A stretch of 64,000 nucleotides of DNA from Paraglaciecola chathamensis S18K6 (GCA_000314955.1 BAEM01000063.1:112551-176550), one strand, 5' to 3'; counted from the first letter of the stretch, positions 27,059 to 37,581 are shown. Numbers and translations are program-made. The notes: generated by a model not told the origin, from the sequence alone.

Positions 27059-28528
27059 TTAATTTGAAGTTGGTATAGCTGTTTTAAGGTCAACAAGAGA
27101 GCGAGTAACTGCACCTCCCTCGCCCACTAAGTACATTTTTATCCCTTCGTCACTGACTTTTTCAGCAACTAACATTTGTGCATCAGGGATAGCGTCTTTG
27201 ATAAATGCAGATATCGCAAAACTAGCATTAGCTTTCCTTAAGACCGTTTTATCCTCTACAAAATGTTCGCCACCGTCATGACTCTGCCGCCACGATAAAA
27301 CAGCATCATTGTCTTGATTGTATGCAGTTAAGTAGCGAATATTTTCAGGATCTCTGACCGTAAAGTCACCTCGCGATACGCCCTCATATTGCGAAACAAC
27401 TTTATTTCCTCCGACCCATTTGTTTCCGTTCCAACGGATATGTCTAGTTTGCTTTGGCCCACCAGTTTTGGCGCCTTTGTCGATACCGGCATTAATAGCG
27501 ATATGAGGCTGTCCTTGTTGGTCCAAATGAGTTGAGCCATTAAAAGTCCAGAGCTCGCCGGTTCTCATCGCTAACGTTTTTTCATCAGCAACTTCTCTCG
27601 TAATCGGTAATTTGAGCTTTTCGCCTTCCACATTGCTCCATTCTCCGGTTTTTGTGTTGAACGACATAAAATACACGTCGTGCCGCTCAGTAGTGTGGCC
27701 GCGCCCATTGATACCAGCACCTCCGTCCCAGCAAACGTGATAATCGTAAGAAACAATAATATTATCTCCTTGGCCTTTGCCAGCCCATGCATACCAGCTA
27801 TCAACCGCGTCAATATCTGTTCTGCGTTTGTGTTTTAGAAAAGAGACAGGTGAGGCAAACGTTCGGCCGTTATCAACAGACTTTTGGTATACCCAATCAC
27901 TTCGATGAGCACCGTGGCGGAAAAATAAATAAATGTCACCATTGTCCATTTTAAGAGCTTGGTTATAGGTGCCAAACGGAGTGATATTGTCTATGTCTTC
28001 CCATTGTGAGATATCATAGGGTCTTTTTGAAATAGCGTGTTTATTCGCTCCATGGTGCGTATTACCAAGAGTGTTTTTCCCATTCGATGCTTGTCCGCCA
28101 TGTCCGCCGTAAAAAATATGAATATATCCATCATCATCGATTAACATGGTTGGTTTACCATGATTATCGAATTTCTTTCCTCCATCGCGCCTACCCAATT
28201 CACTGATCCCTGCTCTAAAGGGCCCCAGCCATTCCCTAGTTTCGTGATTATAAGACGCTATATAAGGATCTTCTTTCGGCCCCTGATAAGATACATAAGT
28301 GATACCATTTTGATGTATTCCTGCTGGGTGTTGTACTATTGCTAACGGGTTACCTACCCCATTATCTGCAAAGTATCCAACCTGCCTGTCTACAATATTT
28401 GTCGTTGTATTCGGCAAAGACTCTTGATGTGCACACCCAGTGAACAGAAGGCCAGATATAACTGAAAACGTAAGTAACGCTTTATATCCACTGGGCGAAT
28501 TCTTTCTCAATATTTTATTTAAATTCAT
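27059..28528 (-). CDS. PL25 ulvan lyase, lipoprotein
   Basis: A 489-residue BNR-type seven-bladed beta-propeller lyase that cuts ulvan between rhamnose-3-sulfate and glucuronate or iduronate by beta-elimination. The ATG at 28528 gives lipobox LLFTGC32; an upstream TTG inside the sulfatase gene is rejected. With this start, H123 (DNHGKP), H143 (GGHGG), Y188 (GTYNQ), R204 (FFRHG) and Y246 (DSWYAW) fall at the same numbers I recall for the catalytic and binding residues of the Pseudoalteromonas PL25 enzyme PLSV_3936, strong support for both family and start. It lies between a sulfatase and GH105 in one operon. Confidence 0.9.
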   Translation of the reverse strand: MNLNKILRKNSPSGYKALLTFSVISGLLFTGCAHQESLPNTTTNIVDRQVGYFADNGVGNPLAIVQHPAGIHQNGITYVSYQGPKEDPYIASYNHETREWLGPFRAGISELGRRDGGKKFDNHGKPTMLIDDDGYIHIFYGGHGGQASNGKNTLGNTHHGANKHAISKRPYDISQWEDIDNITPFGTYNQALKMDNGDIYLFFRHGAHRSDWVYQKSVDNGRTFASPVSFLKHKRRTDIDAVDSWYAWAGKGQGDNIIVSYDYHVCWDGGAGINGRGHTTERHDVYFMSFNTKTGEWSNVEGEKLKLPITREVADEKTLAMRTGELWTFNGSTHLDQQGQPHIAINAGIDKGAKTGGPKQTRHIRWNGNKWVGGNKVVSQYEGVSRGDFTVRDPENIRYLTAYNQDNDAVLSWRQSHDGGEHFVEDKTVLRKANASFAISAFIKDAIPDAQMLVAEKVSDEGIKMYLVGEGGAVTRSLVDLKTAIPTSN

Positions 28529-28562
28529 AATACTATTGGCTCTTAAGTATCTCGAAAGATAA

Positions 28563-29969
28563 TTAGTCTTTGTTTTCTTCAAACAGGCTCAAAAATTCAG
28601 CGGCGACTTTTGGATGTTGATTAGATATTTCTTTCAATTCGGAAGGATCAGCCACGATATTGAAAAGCTCTAATGGCGCATCATAGCCATATCTGACTGC
28701 TTTCCATTGGCCTTTACGCGCAGCTTGATATGTGTCTCCAATAACACCTGAGTTAGGATCGCCAACTTGTTTTGAAAACTCCCAATACAACACACGCTCA
28801 TCCATTTTATTCGGTTGTGATTTGAGCAGCCCTACGATTGACTTGCCATTGGTCTTGACTCGAGGAACCATGTTCAAATTGACCCCTGCAACTTCGGCAA
28901 AGGTAGGCATCACATCTGCGAACAACCAAGGCGTTTCATCAACCCGGGCAGTTTTAATCTTGTTAGGCCAATGGACGATCATGGGTACATGAATACCACC
29001 ATCATATAAATCGCGTTTCATTCCACGATAGGGCTCTGATGCCTTTAGATACTCAGGATCTGCTCCGCCCTCATCGTGTGGACCATTATCTGATGTGAAA
29101 AAGATAAGTGTATTATCAAGCTGTCCGTTCGCCTCAAGCTCTTTGACTATTTGCCCTATATAATCATCTAGCGCCGAAACCATACCCGCTAAAGTGGCAT
29201 TAGGCTTCTCGAGCGGTTCAGGATAGTAAGATGCATATTTGTCTGCGGGAACACCTGACTCCATACCTGAATAGCGGGTTTCGTCAAACTTATATTGACT
29301 GCTATATTTGTCTGGAACTGCAAGTTCAGCATGCGGTGAAGAGTACGCGAGCATAATGAAAAAAGGATTTTCTCTAGGCTTATTGATATATTTAATTGCT
29401 TCTTCCGTGAACAATTTCTGGGCGTACGCGCCTTTTTTGCCACCTTCATTTTCGCGAATGCGAATTTTATTACCATCGCGCCATAATATTTGTGGATATT
29501 GTCTGTGACCTTCTAAAATTGAATACATGCCAAACCAAGTATCAAATCCCATAGCAAGTGGATCAGTTACGCCCATTTGTGAGCCTATTGAATATTTACC
29601 AAATAGCGCCGTGTCGTAACCACCATGCTTAAGCACATGAGCCAACGTCACGTCCAAATCAGTCAATTGAACTGTATTTGAATTGTTTGTCATTAAGCGC
29701 CCGTCTCGCCCTGTGAATAAGGACACCCTTGAAGGAGAACAAACAGTATTTCCCGCATAAGCTTGGTCAAATCGAATGCCATTCGACGCAAGTTTATCTA
29801 AATTAGGGGTTTTAATAGGCGAGTTACCGTACGCGCCAACTTGGTTAAAGCCCAAATCGTCTGTCAAGATGAATATGATGTTTGGTTTGTCAGCTGCAAC
29901 AACGCTAGAGGATAAGGATGTTAATACAGCACCAAATAAAACTATGAGGTTAAACCTGATTTTTTTCAT
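28563..29969 (-). CDS. S1 sulfatase, secreted
   Basis: A 468-residue sulfatase with a cleavable signal peptide (1-25, ending SSSVVA-A). Metal-site residues D37-D38 are in ILTDDLGF, and the formylglycine site is C77-S-P-S-R81, fully canonical. FFTSDNGPHDEGG supplies the later calcium ligands, with the conserved FGKYSIG Lys. It removes a sulfate ester from an ulvan oligosaccharide, probably rhamnose-3-sulfate. The exact subfamily cannot be set by eye. AGGA lies before the ATG. It is followed closely by the PL25 gene. Confidence 0.93.
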   Translation of the reverse strand: MKKIRFNLIVLFGAVLTSLSSSVVAADKPNIIFILTDDLGFNQVGAYGNSPIKTPNLDKLASNGIRFDQAYAGNTVCSPSRVSLFTGRDGRLMTNNSNTVQLTDLDVTLAHVLKHGGYDTALFGKYSIGSQMGVTDPLAMGFDTWFGMYSILEGHRQYPQILWRDGNKIRIRENEGGKKGAYAQKLFTEEAIKYINKPRENPFFIMLAYSSPHAELAVPDKYSSQYKFDETRYSGMESGVPADKYASYYPEPLEKPNATLAGMVSALDDYIGQIVKELEANGQLDNTLIFFTSDNGPHDEGGADPEYLKASEPYRGMKRDLYDGGIHVPMIVHWPNKIKTARVDETPWLFADVMPTFAEVAGVNLNMVPRVKTNGKSIVGLLKSQPNKMDERVLYWEFSKQVGDPNSGVIGDTYQAARKGQWKAVRYGYDAPLELFNIVADPSELKEISNQHPKVAAEFLSLFEENKD

Positions 29970-30035
29970 TGTAATTCCTAATAAAATGGATGTATCGAGT
30001 GTCGAAAAATGTGTGTAAGAAACTGCTATCGAGCA

Positions 30036-31394
30036 CTACTCAATACAGTGCATGGTCAAAGTAGTTGGTTCTGGAATAAACGCTCTGCCTTTGTCTCTGT
30101 TAGGTGGCAGCGTTTCCCAAGCTAAATAGAATTTTTTGTCACCGGTGAAATAATCTCCTTTTTCCTCCAATCGTTTAGCTGGAGTTGTATAAAGAGGCAT
30201 ATCATTTGGTTTATCGAACGGTTTTAAAGCTTCGGGTATTTCAGACATAATACTCTGCGATTTAACCCTCAAAGAGGCGGCGTCTAAGTTGTAAGCAAAA
30301 CGATTACCGTCAAGAGTTGCATAGACTTGAATATCACCATTATCGAGGGACACAGCCGGCTTTTTAACACTTAATGTGGTCGGTAAAGCTCCTGTCATAT
30401 CAAGATCCTGTCTTGAGTCCTTCCATGAAGATACTTGATGACGACGCCATTCTCCTTCCTTGTTGATAGCGATAAATAACTGACTTTGCCCTTTCTTATC
30501 ATAGGCTTGATAAGAGATAATAGGACGGCCTTCGCTATCAAACCCTATCGGAGTGTGACCATTTAATATCCCTGATTTCTGAGGCAAAGGTACAACCACC
30601 TGGGCACTGTTGAGTGTCATAGGGAGTTGAAGTGGTTTTCCATCAGACGTCTCCCAAGTGACTAAATCACGGCTCTTCGCATAAGAGATATCATGATTTG
30701 AAGATGCTACGGGTGTTTCTCGCCACACCCAGGAAAGATGAAAAAAACCATCTGGTCCCAAAACAGGACCCCAGAAATATCCATTTCTCTCACCTTCACC
30801 ATCAACAAGGGGGGTTTGATGAAGTCGGTCCCAACTAACTGAGCCTGCATTAAAAGCATTGTATATTTCATTTCCGCTTCCGCTTCGACCGTTTCGATAC
30901 TTAAAGTACAACCGGCCATCAGCGTCGTTGAAGAACTCAGGGTATGTCATCCGGCTCTCACTTGCTCTATCTGCCATAAACTCAACGCGTTTAAGGCTTC
31001 GCACATCGTAAGGATCTTCGCTCCGAAAATAGACAATTGGATTCACGTGAAGATTTCCGACAATATGAATATACCCCTTCTCATCTAATCCAATAACAAC
31101 GCTGTTATGGCTGTCCCAACCAAGGTAACTATCTAACTTTTGAAAAAACCAATTTCCCGTTGGCGACTCACGGTAGGCTACACTCATCTGTCTACTTGCA
31201 TCATAATAAGCAACAATTTGTCGGTCACCTTTAGTCACAAAGTCAAAAGCGACACGATGGCCCGACCAAACTCGATCGATAGCTTCTACTGAAAAACAAG
31301 CGTTCTTATCAAAAGTCTGAGCAAAAATATGGCTTGGCGCAAGCAACATCCCTCCGAAAAACGTAGTACTCAGTAAGCGGAAAAGAGATTTCAT
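30036..31394 (-). CDS. BNR_4 beta-propeller protein related to PL24, putative lyase or dehydratase
   Basis: A 452-residue secreted propeller protein (signal peptide to about 25, AQTFDK). It shares ordered motifs with the PL24-type lyase at 53983: H96 in DSHNSVV (there ESHNTIG, H127), H116 in GNLH (there FDMH, H148), SRMTYPEFF (there ARLTYPKFF) and R167 in FKYRNG (there LYMRLGG). It is about half as long and quite divergent. It may be a short ulvan lyase, or an oligosaccharide-acting dehydratase that creates new unsaturated ends for GH105, an activity described in Formosa ulvan loci. GAGGAG precedes the ATG. It is the first gene of the reverse group. Confidence 0.75.
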   Translation of the reverse strand: MKSLFRLLSTTFFGGMLLAPSHIFAQTFDKNACFSVEAIDRVWSGHRVAFDFVTKGDRQIVAYYDASRQMSVAYRESPTGNWFFQKLDSYLGWDSHNSVVIGLDEKGYIHIVGNLHVNPIVYFRSEDPYDVRSLKRVEFMADRASESRMTYPEFFNDADGRLYFKYRNGRSGSGNEIYNAFNAGSVSWDRLHQTPLVDGEGERNGYFWGPVLGPDGFFHLSWVWRETPVASSNHDISYAKSRDLVTWETSDGKPLQLPMTLNSAQVVVPLPQKSGILNGHTPIGFDSEGRPIISYQAYDKKGQSQLFIAINKEGEWRRHQVSSWKDSRQDLDMTGALPTTLSVKKPAVSLDNGDIQVYATLDGNRFAYNLDAASLRVKSQSIMSEIPEALKPFDKPNDMPLYTTPAKRLEEKGDYFTGDKKFYLAWETLPPNRDKGRAFIPEPTTLTMHCIE

Positions 31395-31792
31395 TTCAGA
31401 CTCCTCAAAGATCTAAACGTTAATACAGCGTTAACAATTTTAAACAATTAAAACGTCATATACAATCTTTTTCACTCATTAGATATGATGAGTTCACCAA
31501 AGATCATGCAAATACCTCTGAATTAACAATAATCTCTTTTAAAGCATTGACATACTTGTGTTCCGCATGTGAACCACACTCACTATTAAAGAGTAACCTA
31601 CCAGTTAAAGAGAATAAAATGATCTTAAAAAAATAAAAATGAAGGCAATAAGTACCAGATTCCACTTACAGCAAAGATTGATTATGACTATTATTTATTA
31701 CCTATGATTAAAAAAGTGTTAACATAGTGGAAATTCTACGCCGCACAAGCTTATGGCTGATTAATTAGAACTAATAAGTGATAGGACATCTC
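31395..31792. promoter_or_regulatory. Divergent promoter region in the middle of the ulvan locus
   Basis: A 398-bp AT-rich region between two divergent ulvan operons. It must carry promoters for both. AACGTTAATACAGCGTTAAC near 31414-31433 contains a repeated CGTTAA element. No clear operator or regulator gene is seen. Confidence 0.4.
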
Positions 31793-33544
31793 ATGAATCG
31801 TGTATTTATAATTATCTCAATGCTTATCTTTATAGGAGTGTCAGTCTCTCCAGCTAAATCCTTTGCACAAGATGGTGTGGGATCGCAGCCTAAAAATATT
31901 ATTTGGCTAGTAATCGAAGATATGAGCCCTACGTTGGCCTTGTACGGTGACGATACGGTAGCGACACCCAATATTGATAGTTTGGCTAAAGAAGGAGTGG
32001 TATACACCAATGTGTTCTCTACTTCAGGTGTTTGCGCCCCAAGCAGAGCAGCGATAGCCACGGGAATATATCCGACTTCAATGGGCGCCAATAATATGCG
32101 TACCTCTTCAAATACACAGGAAACTGGGTTACCAAAGTATGAAGCTGTCCCTCCGGTTAACGCTAAAATGTTAAGTCAATTAATGCGAGAAGCTGGGTAC
32201 TTCACTACAAATAATTATAAAACTGATTATCAATTTACAGCGCCAGATAGTGCTTGGAATGAAAATGGTATATATGCACACTGGCGTCATCGACCCAGTA
32301 ACCAGCCTTTCTTCTCTGTTTTTAATTTCACCACTACACACGAGTCAGGATTGTTTGAACCCTATGGCATCCGAAAAATTGAACAAAGACACTACTACTC
32401 TGACAACGCGGAAAAAATTTCCAAATTACCCACCGAAGCACTCGTTAAAACCGACAAAGGACACACCCCTGTACACATTAGTAAAGATACTCACTTCCCT
32501 GTTCCACCGTATCTGCCGGATACGCTCGTTGTGCAGCACGACCTTTGGAAGATGTACAATAATCTCGTCGAAACAGACAAACAAATTGGCGCCATACTCA
32601 AACTATTAAAGGAAGACGGTTTGTATGACAACACCATTATCGTTTTCTATTCAGACCATGGGGGGCCGCTGCCAAGGCAAAAACGTTTAATCTATGATAG
32701 TGGTCTAAAAGTTCCTATGGTGATCCGTTTCCCTGACGGTGAAAAAGCAGGAACAATTGACGAACAGTTAATCTCATTTGTTGACTTTGCCCCCACCGCA
32801 CTTGATATGGCCGGTATTTCACAGCCAGATTATATGCAAGGTAGAAGTTTTCTCTCACAAGATACTCAACAACGTGAATACATATATGCTGCAGCAGATC
32901 GTTTTGATGCGATTACTGACAGAATAAGGGCAGTGAGAAGTAAGTGCTATAAATATATTCGAAATTATCAACCGGATACTCCTTATTATCTGCCTGTAGC
33001 CTATCGTGAAAAAATACCAACAATGCAAGAGCTGCTGACACTTGAGGAAGCAGGCAAATTGACACCGTACCAATCGCAGTGGTTTCGCCCAAAGAAAGAT
33101 TCGAATGAGCTATTTGACGTTTGTAGAGATCCCAATGAGCTATCTAATCTAGCACATATCGAAAATTACAAACCCGTGCTCAGCCAAATGGAAAAAGAAA
33201 TGGACCGCTGGCTCGAAGAAATTAATGATGACCCTCTTTTGAGCGAGCGAGAGCTTATAACGAAACTATGGAATGGTAGCGATGTGCAGCCCAAGACGTC
33301 TGCCCCAGTGTTTAAACAACTCAATGGAAAAATTGCAATAACTAGTAAAACCCCGGGTGCAATAATTTCATATCGTATCCAAAGTGAAGATGGATCAATG
33401 TCAGGTTGGCGTCCTTACACTCACGCAATTCACTTAAACCAAGGAGAAATAGAGGCAAATGCCCATCGAATTGGTTTTCAAAAAAGCATTAGCAAGGTAT
33501 TCCAGATCAGTCAACCTAGTCAAAAGGATGGTAAGTCGCAGTGA
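31793..33544 (+). CDS. S1 sulfatase with C-terminal extra domain
   Basis: A 583-residue secreted sulfatase resembling the N-sulfoglucosamine sulfohydrolase-like group (S1_8-like). The signal peptide ends near AKSFA. Metal ligands lie in VIEDMSP (E42-D43), the formylglycine site is C81-A-P-S-R85, and FYSDHGGPLPRQK carries the later ligands. After residue ~500 comes a short beta-sandwich-like domain (PVFKQLNGKIAITSKTPGAI), as in chitobiase-type C-terminal modules. The ATG at 31793 is chosen for its AGGA spacing and signal peptide. Its stop overlaps the GTG start of the GH78 gene, so the two are coupled. Confidence 0.92.
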   Translation: MNRVFIIISMLIFIGVSVSPAKSFAQDGVGSQPKNIIWLVIEDMSPTLALYGDDTVATPNIDSLAKEGVVYTNVFSTSGVCAPSRAAIATGIYPTSMGANNMRTSSNTQETGLPKYEAVPPVNAKMLSQLMREAGYFTTNNYKTDYQFTAPDSAWNENGIYAHWRHRPSNQPFFSVFNFTTTHESGLFEPYGIRKIEQRHYYSDNAEKISKLPTEALVKTDKGHTPVHISKDTHFPVPPYLPDTLVVQHDLWKMYNNLVETDKQIGAILKLLKEDGLYDNTIIVFYSDHGGPLPRQKRLIYDSGLKVPMVIRFPDGEKAGTIDEQLISFVDFAPTALDMAGISQPDYMQGRSFLSQDTQQREYIYAAADRFDAITDRIRAVRSKCYKYIRNYQPDTPYYLPVAYREKIPTMQELLTLEEAGKLTPYQSQWFRPKKDSNELFDVCRDPNELSNLAHIENYKPVLSQMEKEMDRWLEEINDDPLLSERELITKLWNGSDVQPKTSAPVFKQLNGKIAITSKTPGAIISYRIQSEDGSMSGWRPYTHAIHLNQGEIEANAHRIGFQKSISKVFQISQPSQKDGKSQ

Positions 33545-36318
33545 AATTCATCATATTTATCTCAATCTCACTTTTAATCAGCCAACTAATAATCGGCTGC
33601 TCAACCAATGAGGTCAGCTCACTTAACGCTCCTCCAGAGAAGTTGAGAGTGGGAGAAGGATTCGCAAACCCTTTGGGTTACTATGAAAAACAGCCTCGCT
33701 TTTCATGGAAGCTTCCTTCCGATCAAACAGGCGGCCTAGAGCAGACAGCTTTTCAAATACAAGTGGCTACATCCATCAAGCAGCTTCAGTCTGCTCCCAA
33801 TAAATGGGATAGTGGAAAGATCTCGTCGTCGTCAACATCTTGGATCTCTTATAAGGGCCAAGAATTGCATTCACGAGAAAAGGTCTTCTGGAGAGTAAGA
33901 ATTTGGGATCAGGTAAATAGCATGTCCGACTGGAGCCCAATTCAAACTATTGAAATGGGGCTTCTACAGAATAATGACTGGGTAGGAAAATGGATTGGTG
34001 CTGCTACAACAGATACTAATTTATCCCCACCTCAAGAAGTGATAGCTACACCTCAATACTTAAGAAAACCGTTTACCGTACTCCCTGATGTACAAAAAGC
34101 CAGACTTTATGTCACTGCGAAAGGCGTTTTTAAGGTATTTATCAATGGTGGAGATGTTGCGAAATCCGATGTCCTTACGCCCGGCTGGACACCTTATAAG
34201 AAAAGAATTGAGACCCTCACATACGATGTTACTCCCCTACTGACGTCGAAGGAAAATGTTATCAGCTCAACAATTGCTGGAGGCTGGTATGCAGGCAGGA
34301 TTGCAGATCTATTAGACACAGATCACAAACAAAGCCCTCGCTTTTTAGCTCAGTTAGAAATTACTTACGTTGATGGAAGCAAAGAGATTATAGCATCGGA
34401 TAGCACATGGAAGTCCACGCAGGATGGTCCGATTCGCTTTGCTAGTAATTATGACGGTGAGCGGTATGACCAACGTTATGAAATGCCGGGGTGGAAAACA
34501 CACACCTTTGATGACTCTGGTTGGAGTAAAGTAGTAGTAGAAGATGTTTTGCAATCTGTAAATTTACGCCCAAAACGTCATCTTCCTATAAGAGAAATAG
34601 AAACGCTTAATCCAATCTCTGTTACTCAAACCAAACCAGGTACTGCTATTTTTGACTTCGGCCAAAATATGGTGGGTGTCCCTTCACTTAGTTTACCAGT
34701 TACAAAAGGGAAGCAAGTATCAATTCGATTTGCAGAAGCGTTACATAAGGGGGCGTTTTATACTGAGAACTATCGCTCTGCGCATTCAACTGATTATTAT
34801 CTTCCAGCAAAAACATCAGTAATAAACTACAAACCGACATTCACCTTCCATGGTTACCGTTATGTTGAAGTTTCTGGTTTTGATGAAACCAAAAAACCAA
34901 ATATCAATTGGATAACTGCCAATGTTCAACATTCTGATATTGAACTTTACAAAAACTTTAACAGCTCGAATCCAAAGCTCAATAAGCTGTTTGAGAATAT
35001 TAACTGGGGTCTAAAAAGTAATTTCTTTGATATTCCTTTGGATTGTCCCCAAAGGGATGAACGGCTCGGTTGGACAGGCGATGCAAACGCTTTTGTTACC
35101 CCCTCTTTGTACATGTCAGATTCATATGGCTTTTGGTCGGCGTGGCTAAAAAGTCTGCGCGAAGAACAAACAACAGATGGGTTCGTTCCGCTTTATATTC
35201 CATATGTGAAATGGATAGATTGGACATCGTCTGGCTGGGGAGATGCTGCGACAATTTTACCCTGGGAACTCTATACCATGACAGGAGACGTCAAAATACT
35301 CGAAGACAGTTATGCGTCTATGAAGGCCTGGGTTGAGTATCATAAGAGTGAGGCTAAAGGTTACGTGTCTCACATGAAAACATTTGGGGATTGGTTGCAG
35401 CCTTACCCTGAGGCTGAAGGCAAAGGCGCAAACCGTGGTGACACTGATTTCTCGCTTATATCAACCGCATTTTTCGCGCGCTCAGTTGAAATGACCGCCA
35501 AGACAGCTAAAGAACTGAATAAAGTGCAGGACTATGAGGCTTTGAGTGTATTACATGCAAAAATAACCAAAGCATTCCGAGATACTTTTTTTGATTCCGA
35601 TTTGAATGTGACCAAAGGCAAGTCAACGCAAACTGCATACCTATTATCATTGGCATATAACCTCATTCCGGAGAATGAAAGAGCCCAAGCACAAGAAAAG
35701 CTGATTGCCCTTCTTGAAGCATCAGATATGCATTTACGCACCGGGTTTTTGGGTACGCCCCTGTTAGCGGAAACACTTCAAAACGCAGGCAGAAGTGACT
35801 TAGTCTACGAGCTTATTTTTAAAGAAACTTACCCATCTTGGTTTTACTCAATTAATAATGGTGCAACGACTACATGGGAACGTTGGAACTCGTACTCTTC
35901 TGAAGATGGATTCAATCCACAAGGTATGAATTCACTCAACCATTATGCTTATGGCACAATATCAAAATGGTTCTATGAAGGAATCTTGGGTATTAAGCCC
36001 GCCAAACCAGGTTTTAAGGAAATCACGATTGCTCCCCAAATTACAGCAAAGCTTAGTTTTGTTGAAGGTTCATATCCAACGCCTCAAGGGGAGGTAAAAG
36101 TCTCTTGGAGTACGAAAAATAGCTTACTAACACTAGATGTAGTAATACCCCAAAACTCGACAGCAAGAGTGGTCATACCAGTAGGTTACAAGATAGATAA
36201 ATCTAAAATTTTGAATGAAAAACCTATTAGCGATTCATTCGATCTTCAACCAGGTACTTATCAGTTCAATTTGATTTCCGAATCACCAACGACACAGAGT
36301 AAGCATTTTGATTCGTAA
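33541..36318 (+). CDS. GH78 alpha-L-rhamnosidase, lipoprotein
   Basis: A 925-residue GH78 enzyme, lipobox LIIGC20. Domains in order: Bac_rhamnosid N-terminal sandwich (about 30-330), concanavalin-like domain with IFDFGQNMVGVP (about 340-480), (alpha/alpha)6 barrel with the complete acid motif CPQRDERLGWTGDAN (about 505) and general-base region TTTWERWNSYS with NSLNHYAYGTI (about 780-805), and a C-terminal sandwich. It starts with GTG inside the preceding sulfatase stop (GTGA). It is likely the desulfated-rhamnose-cutting partner of the sulfatase and of GH106 in this five-gene operon. Confidence 0.95.
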   Translation: MKFIIFISISLLISQLIIGCSTNEVSSLNAPPEKLRVGEGFANPLGYYEKQPRFSWKLPSDQTGGLEQTAFQIQVATSIKQLQSAPNKWDSGKISSSSTSWISYKGQELHSREKVFWRVRIWDQVNSMSDWSPIQTIEMGLLQNNDWVGKWIGAATTDTNLSPPQEVIATPQYLRKPFTVLPDVQKARLYVTAKGVFKVFINGGDVAKSDVLTPGWTPYKKRIETLTYDVTPLLTSKENVISSTIAGGWYAGRIADLLDTDHKQSPRFLAQLEITYVDGSKEIIASDSTWKSTQDGPIRFASNYDGERYDQRYEMPGWKTHTFDDSGWSKVVVEDVLQSVNLRPKRHLPIREIETLNPISVTQTKPGTAIFDFGQNMVGVPSLSLPVTKGKQVSIRFAEALHKGAFYTENYRSAHSTDYYLPAKTSVINYKPTFTFHGYRYVEVSGFDETKKPNINWITANVQHSDIELYKNFNSSNPKLNKLFENINWGLKSNFFDIPLDCPQRDERLGWTGDANAFVTPSLYMSDSYGFWSAWLKSLREEQTTDGFVPLYIPYVKWIDWTSSGWGDAATILPWELYTMTGDVKILEDSYASMKAWVEYHKSEAKGYVSHMKTFGDWLQPYPEAEGKGANRGDTDFSLISTAFFARSVEMTAKTAKELNKVQDYEALSVLHAKITKAFRDTFFDSDLNVTKGKSTQTAYLLSLAYNLIPENERAQAQEKLIALLEASDMHLRTGFLGTPLLAETLQNAGRSDLVYELIFKETYPSWFYSINNGATTTWERWNSYSSEDGFNPQGMNSLNHYAYGTISKWFYEGILGIKPAKPGFKEITIAPQITAKLSFVEGSYPTPQGEVKVSWSTKNSLLTLDVVIPQNSTARVVIPVGYKIDKSKILNEKPISDSFDLQPGTYQFNLISESPTTQSKHFDS

Positions 36319-37543
36319 CAAAAGCTGCAAGAACTTGACGGTACTGTGTTTTTTTCTAGTATCGTCAAGCACTAAGGCACTTGAGAACAGTCAGCTTGCT
36401 AACGCTACTTTAGCGTTAAGAGATACCCCAATTCAGAGCAAGAATGGTTTAGTTGTTATTGAAGCGGAACAGTATACAACGCAGATTTATAGCGATCACA
36501 GAAGATGGATAGTATTTAATGATTCTAGCGCAGTGCTACACGGCTTCGCTGATAATGATCCGTTGCACGTTCAGGGCGCAAGTCAAAACAGTTACATTGA
36601 ACTGCTACCTGACACGCGAACTCATCATAATGAGAAGCTCATCGAAGGTAAAAATTTTTCAGCAAAGCCCGGTAAACTAGCCATCATTACATATCCAATA
36701 CATTTTCGAGAAAGAGGGAAATACTATATTTGGGCAAGAGCTTACAGCACAGGCAGCGAAGATAACGGCGTACACTTCGGCCTGAACGCGCAGTGGCCCG
36801 CCAGTGGTAAGCGCCTTCAATTATGTAAAGGCAAAGACAGCTGGAGATGGTCTTCTAATCAAAGGGTTCAAGGAAATCATTGTGGAACACCAAACACTGT
36901 CTGGATTGACGTTCCAAATGAGGGGATACATAACCTCTCCGTTTCGATGCGAGAAGACGGTTTCGAGTTAGATAAACTTATTCTTACCCAAGATCCTTCC
37001 TATGTACCTTCGGGTAAGGGGCCAAAAGAGACTCGTTATTTCCCAGACCCAATTAAACAAAAAACAAAGTTTCTCAAGATCAAAGAGTACAGCCTAATTC
37101 TTAAAGCGGATAAAGAATTTGGTTCAGCTGGCAATATACCTTTTTACTACGACCAGAATAATGAAGCACTTTCTATTGATGCTCGGAAAGATGCATACAG
37201 AGATACTTGGGTCTCAGCCGAGTTAAAAGTTTCAGACAATATTTGGAGTAAAAAGCCCTTAGAAAAGCGCGTATTTTCACAAGCAACCTTAGTGACACTA
37301 GGAGAGATTGATGGGGAATCATCATATCGTGTCTTTCTTAATGATCAATTGATAGCACAGGTTACTAACAAGGAAACGGCAATCGACTATCAGGAGAATT
37401 ATTTCCAACTCGGATCATTGACGCTTAAACCCAACGATATCCTACGAGTTGAAGCGAAAGCTGTCACAAATGGGAAAATTCCTGAAAACGGCGGAACAGC
37501 TTTCGCTAGAGGAAGATGGAGAGGCATTGTTTTATATGACTAA
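36308..37543 (+). CDS. Secreted putative carbohydrate-binding protein of unknown role
   Basis: A 411-residue secreted protein with a TTG start that overlaps the end of the GH78 gene; the signal peptide is short and ends near STKA. The N-terminal half has the pattern of GH115_C/CBM-like beta-sandwiches: VVIEAEQYT, then RERGKYYIWARAYS and EDGFELDKLILTQDPSYVP, as in CBM6-like binding modules. The C-terminal half (about 255-411) is another beta-rich module (SAGNIPFYYD, SYRVFLNDQLIAQV). No catalytic motif is seen. It may bind ulvan or cell-wall sugars and help GH78/GH106. An enzyme of an unrecognised family is possible. Confidence 0.6.
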   Translation: MIRNKSCKNLTVLCFFLVSSSTKALENSQLANATLALRDTPIQSKNGLVVIEAEQYTTQIYSDHRRWIVFNDSSAVLHGFADNDPLHVQGASQNSYIELLPDTRTHHNEKLIEGKNFSAKPGKLAIITYPIHFRERGKYYIWARAYSTGSEDNGVHFGLNAQWPASGKRLQLCKGKDSWRWSSNQRVQGNHCGTPNTVWIDVPNEGIHNLSVSMREDGFELDKLILTQDPSYVPSGKGPKETRYFPDPIKQKTKFLKIKEYSLILKADKEFGSAGNIPFYYDQNNEALSIDARKDAYRDTWVSAELKVSDNIWSKKPLEKRVFSQATLVTLGEIDGESSYRVFLNDQLIAQVTNKETAIDYQENYFQLGSLTLKPNDILRVEAKAVTNGKIPENGGTAFARGRWRGIVLYD

Positions 37544-37581
37544 CGCCCAAGTCAAAACATTCAGAGAAGAAGCATCCAATT

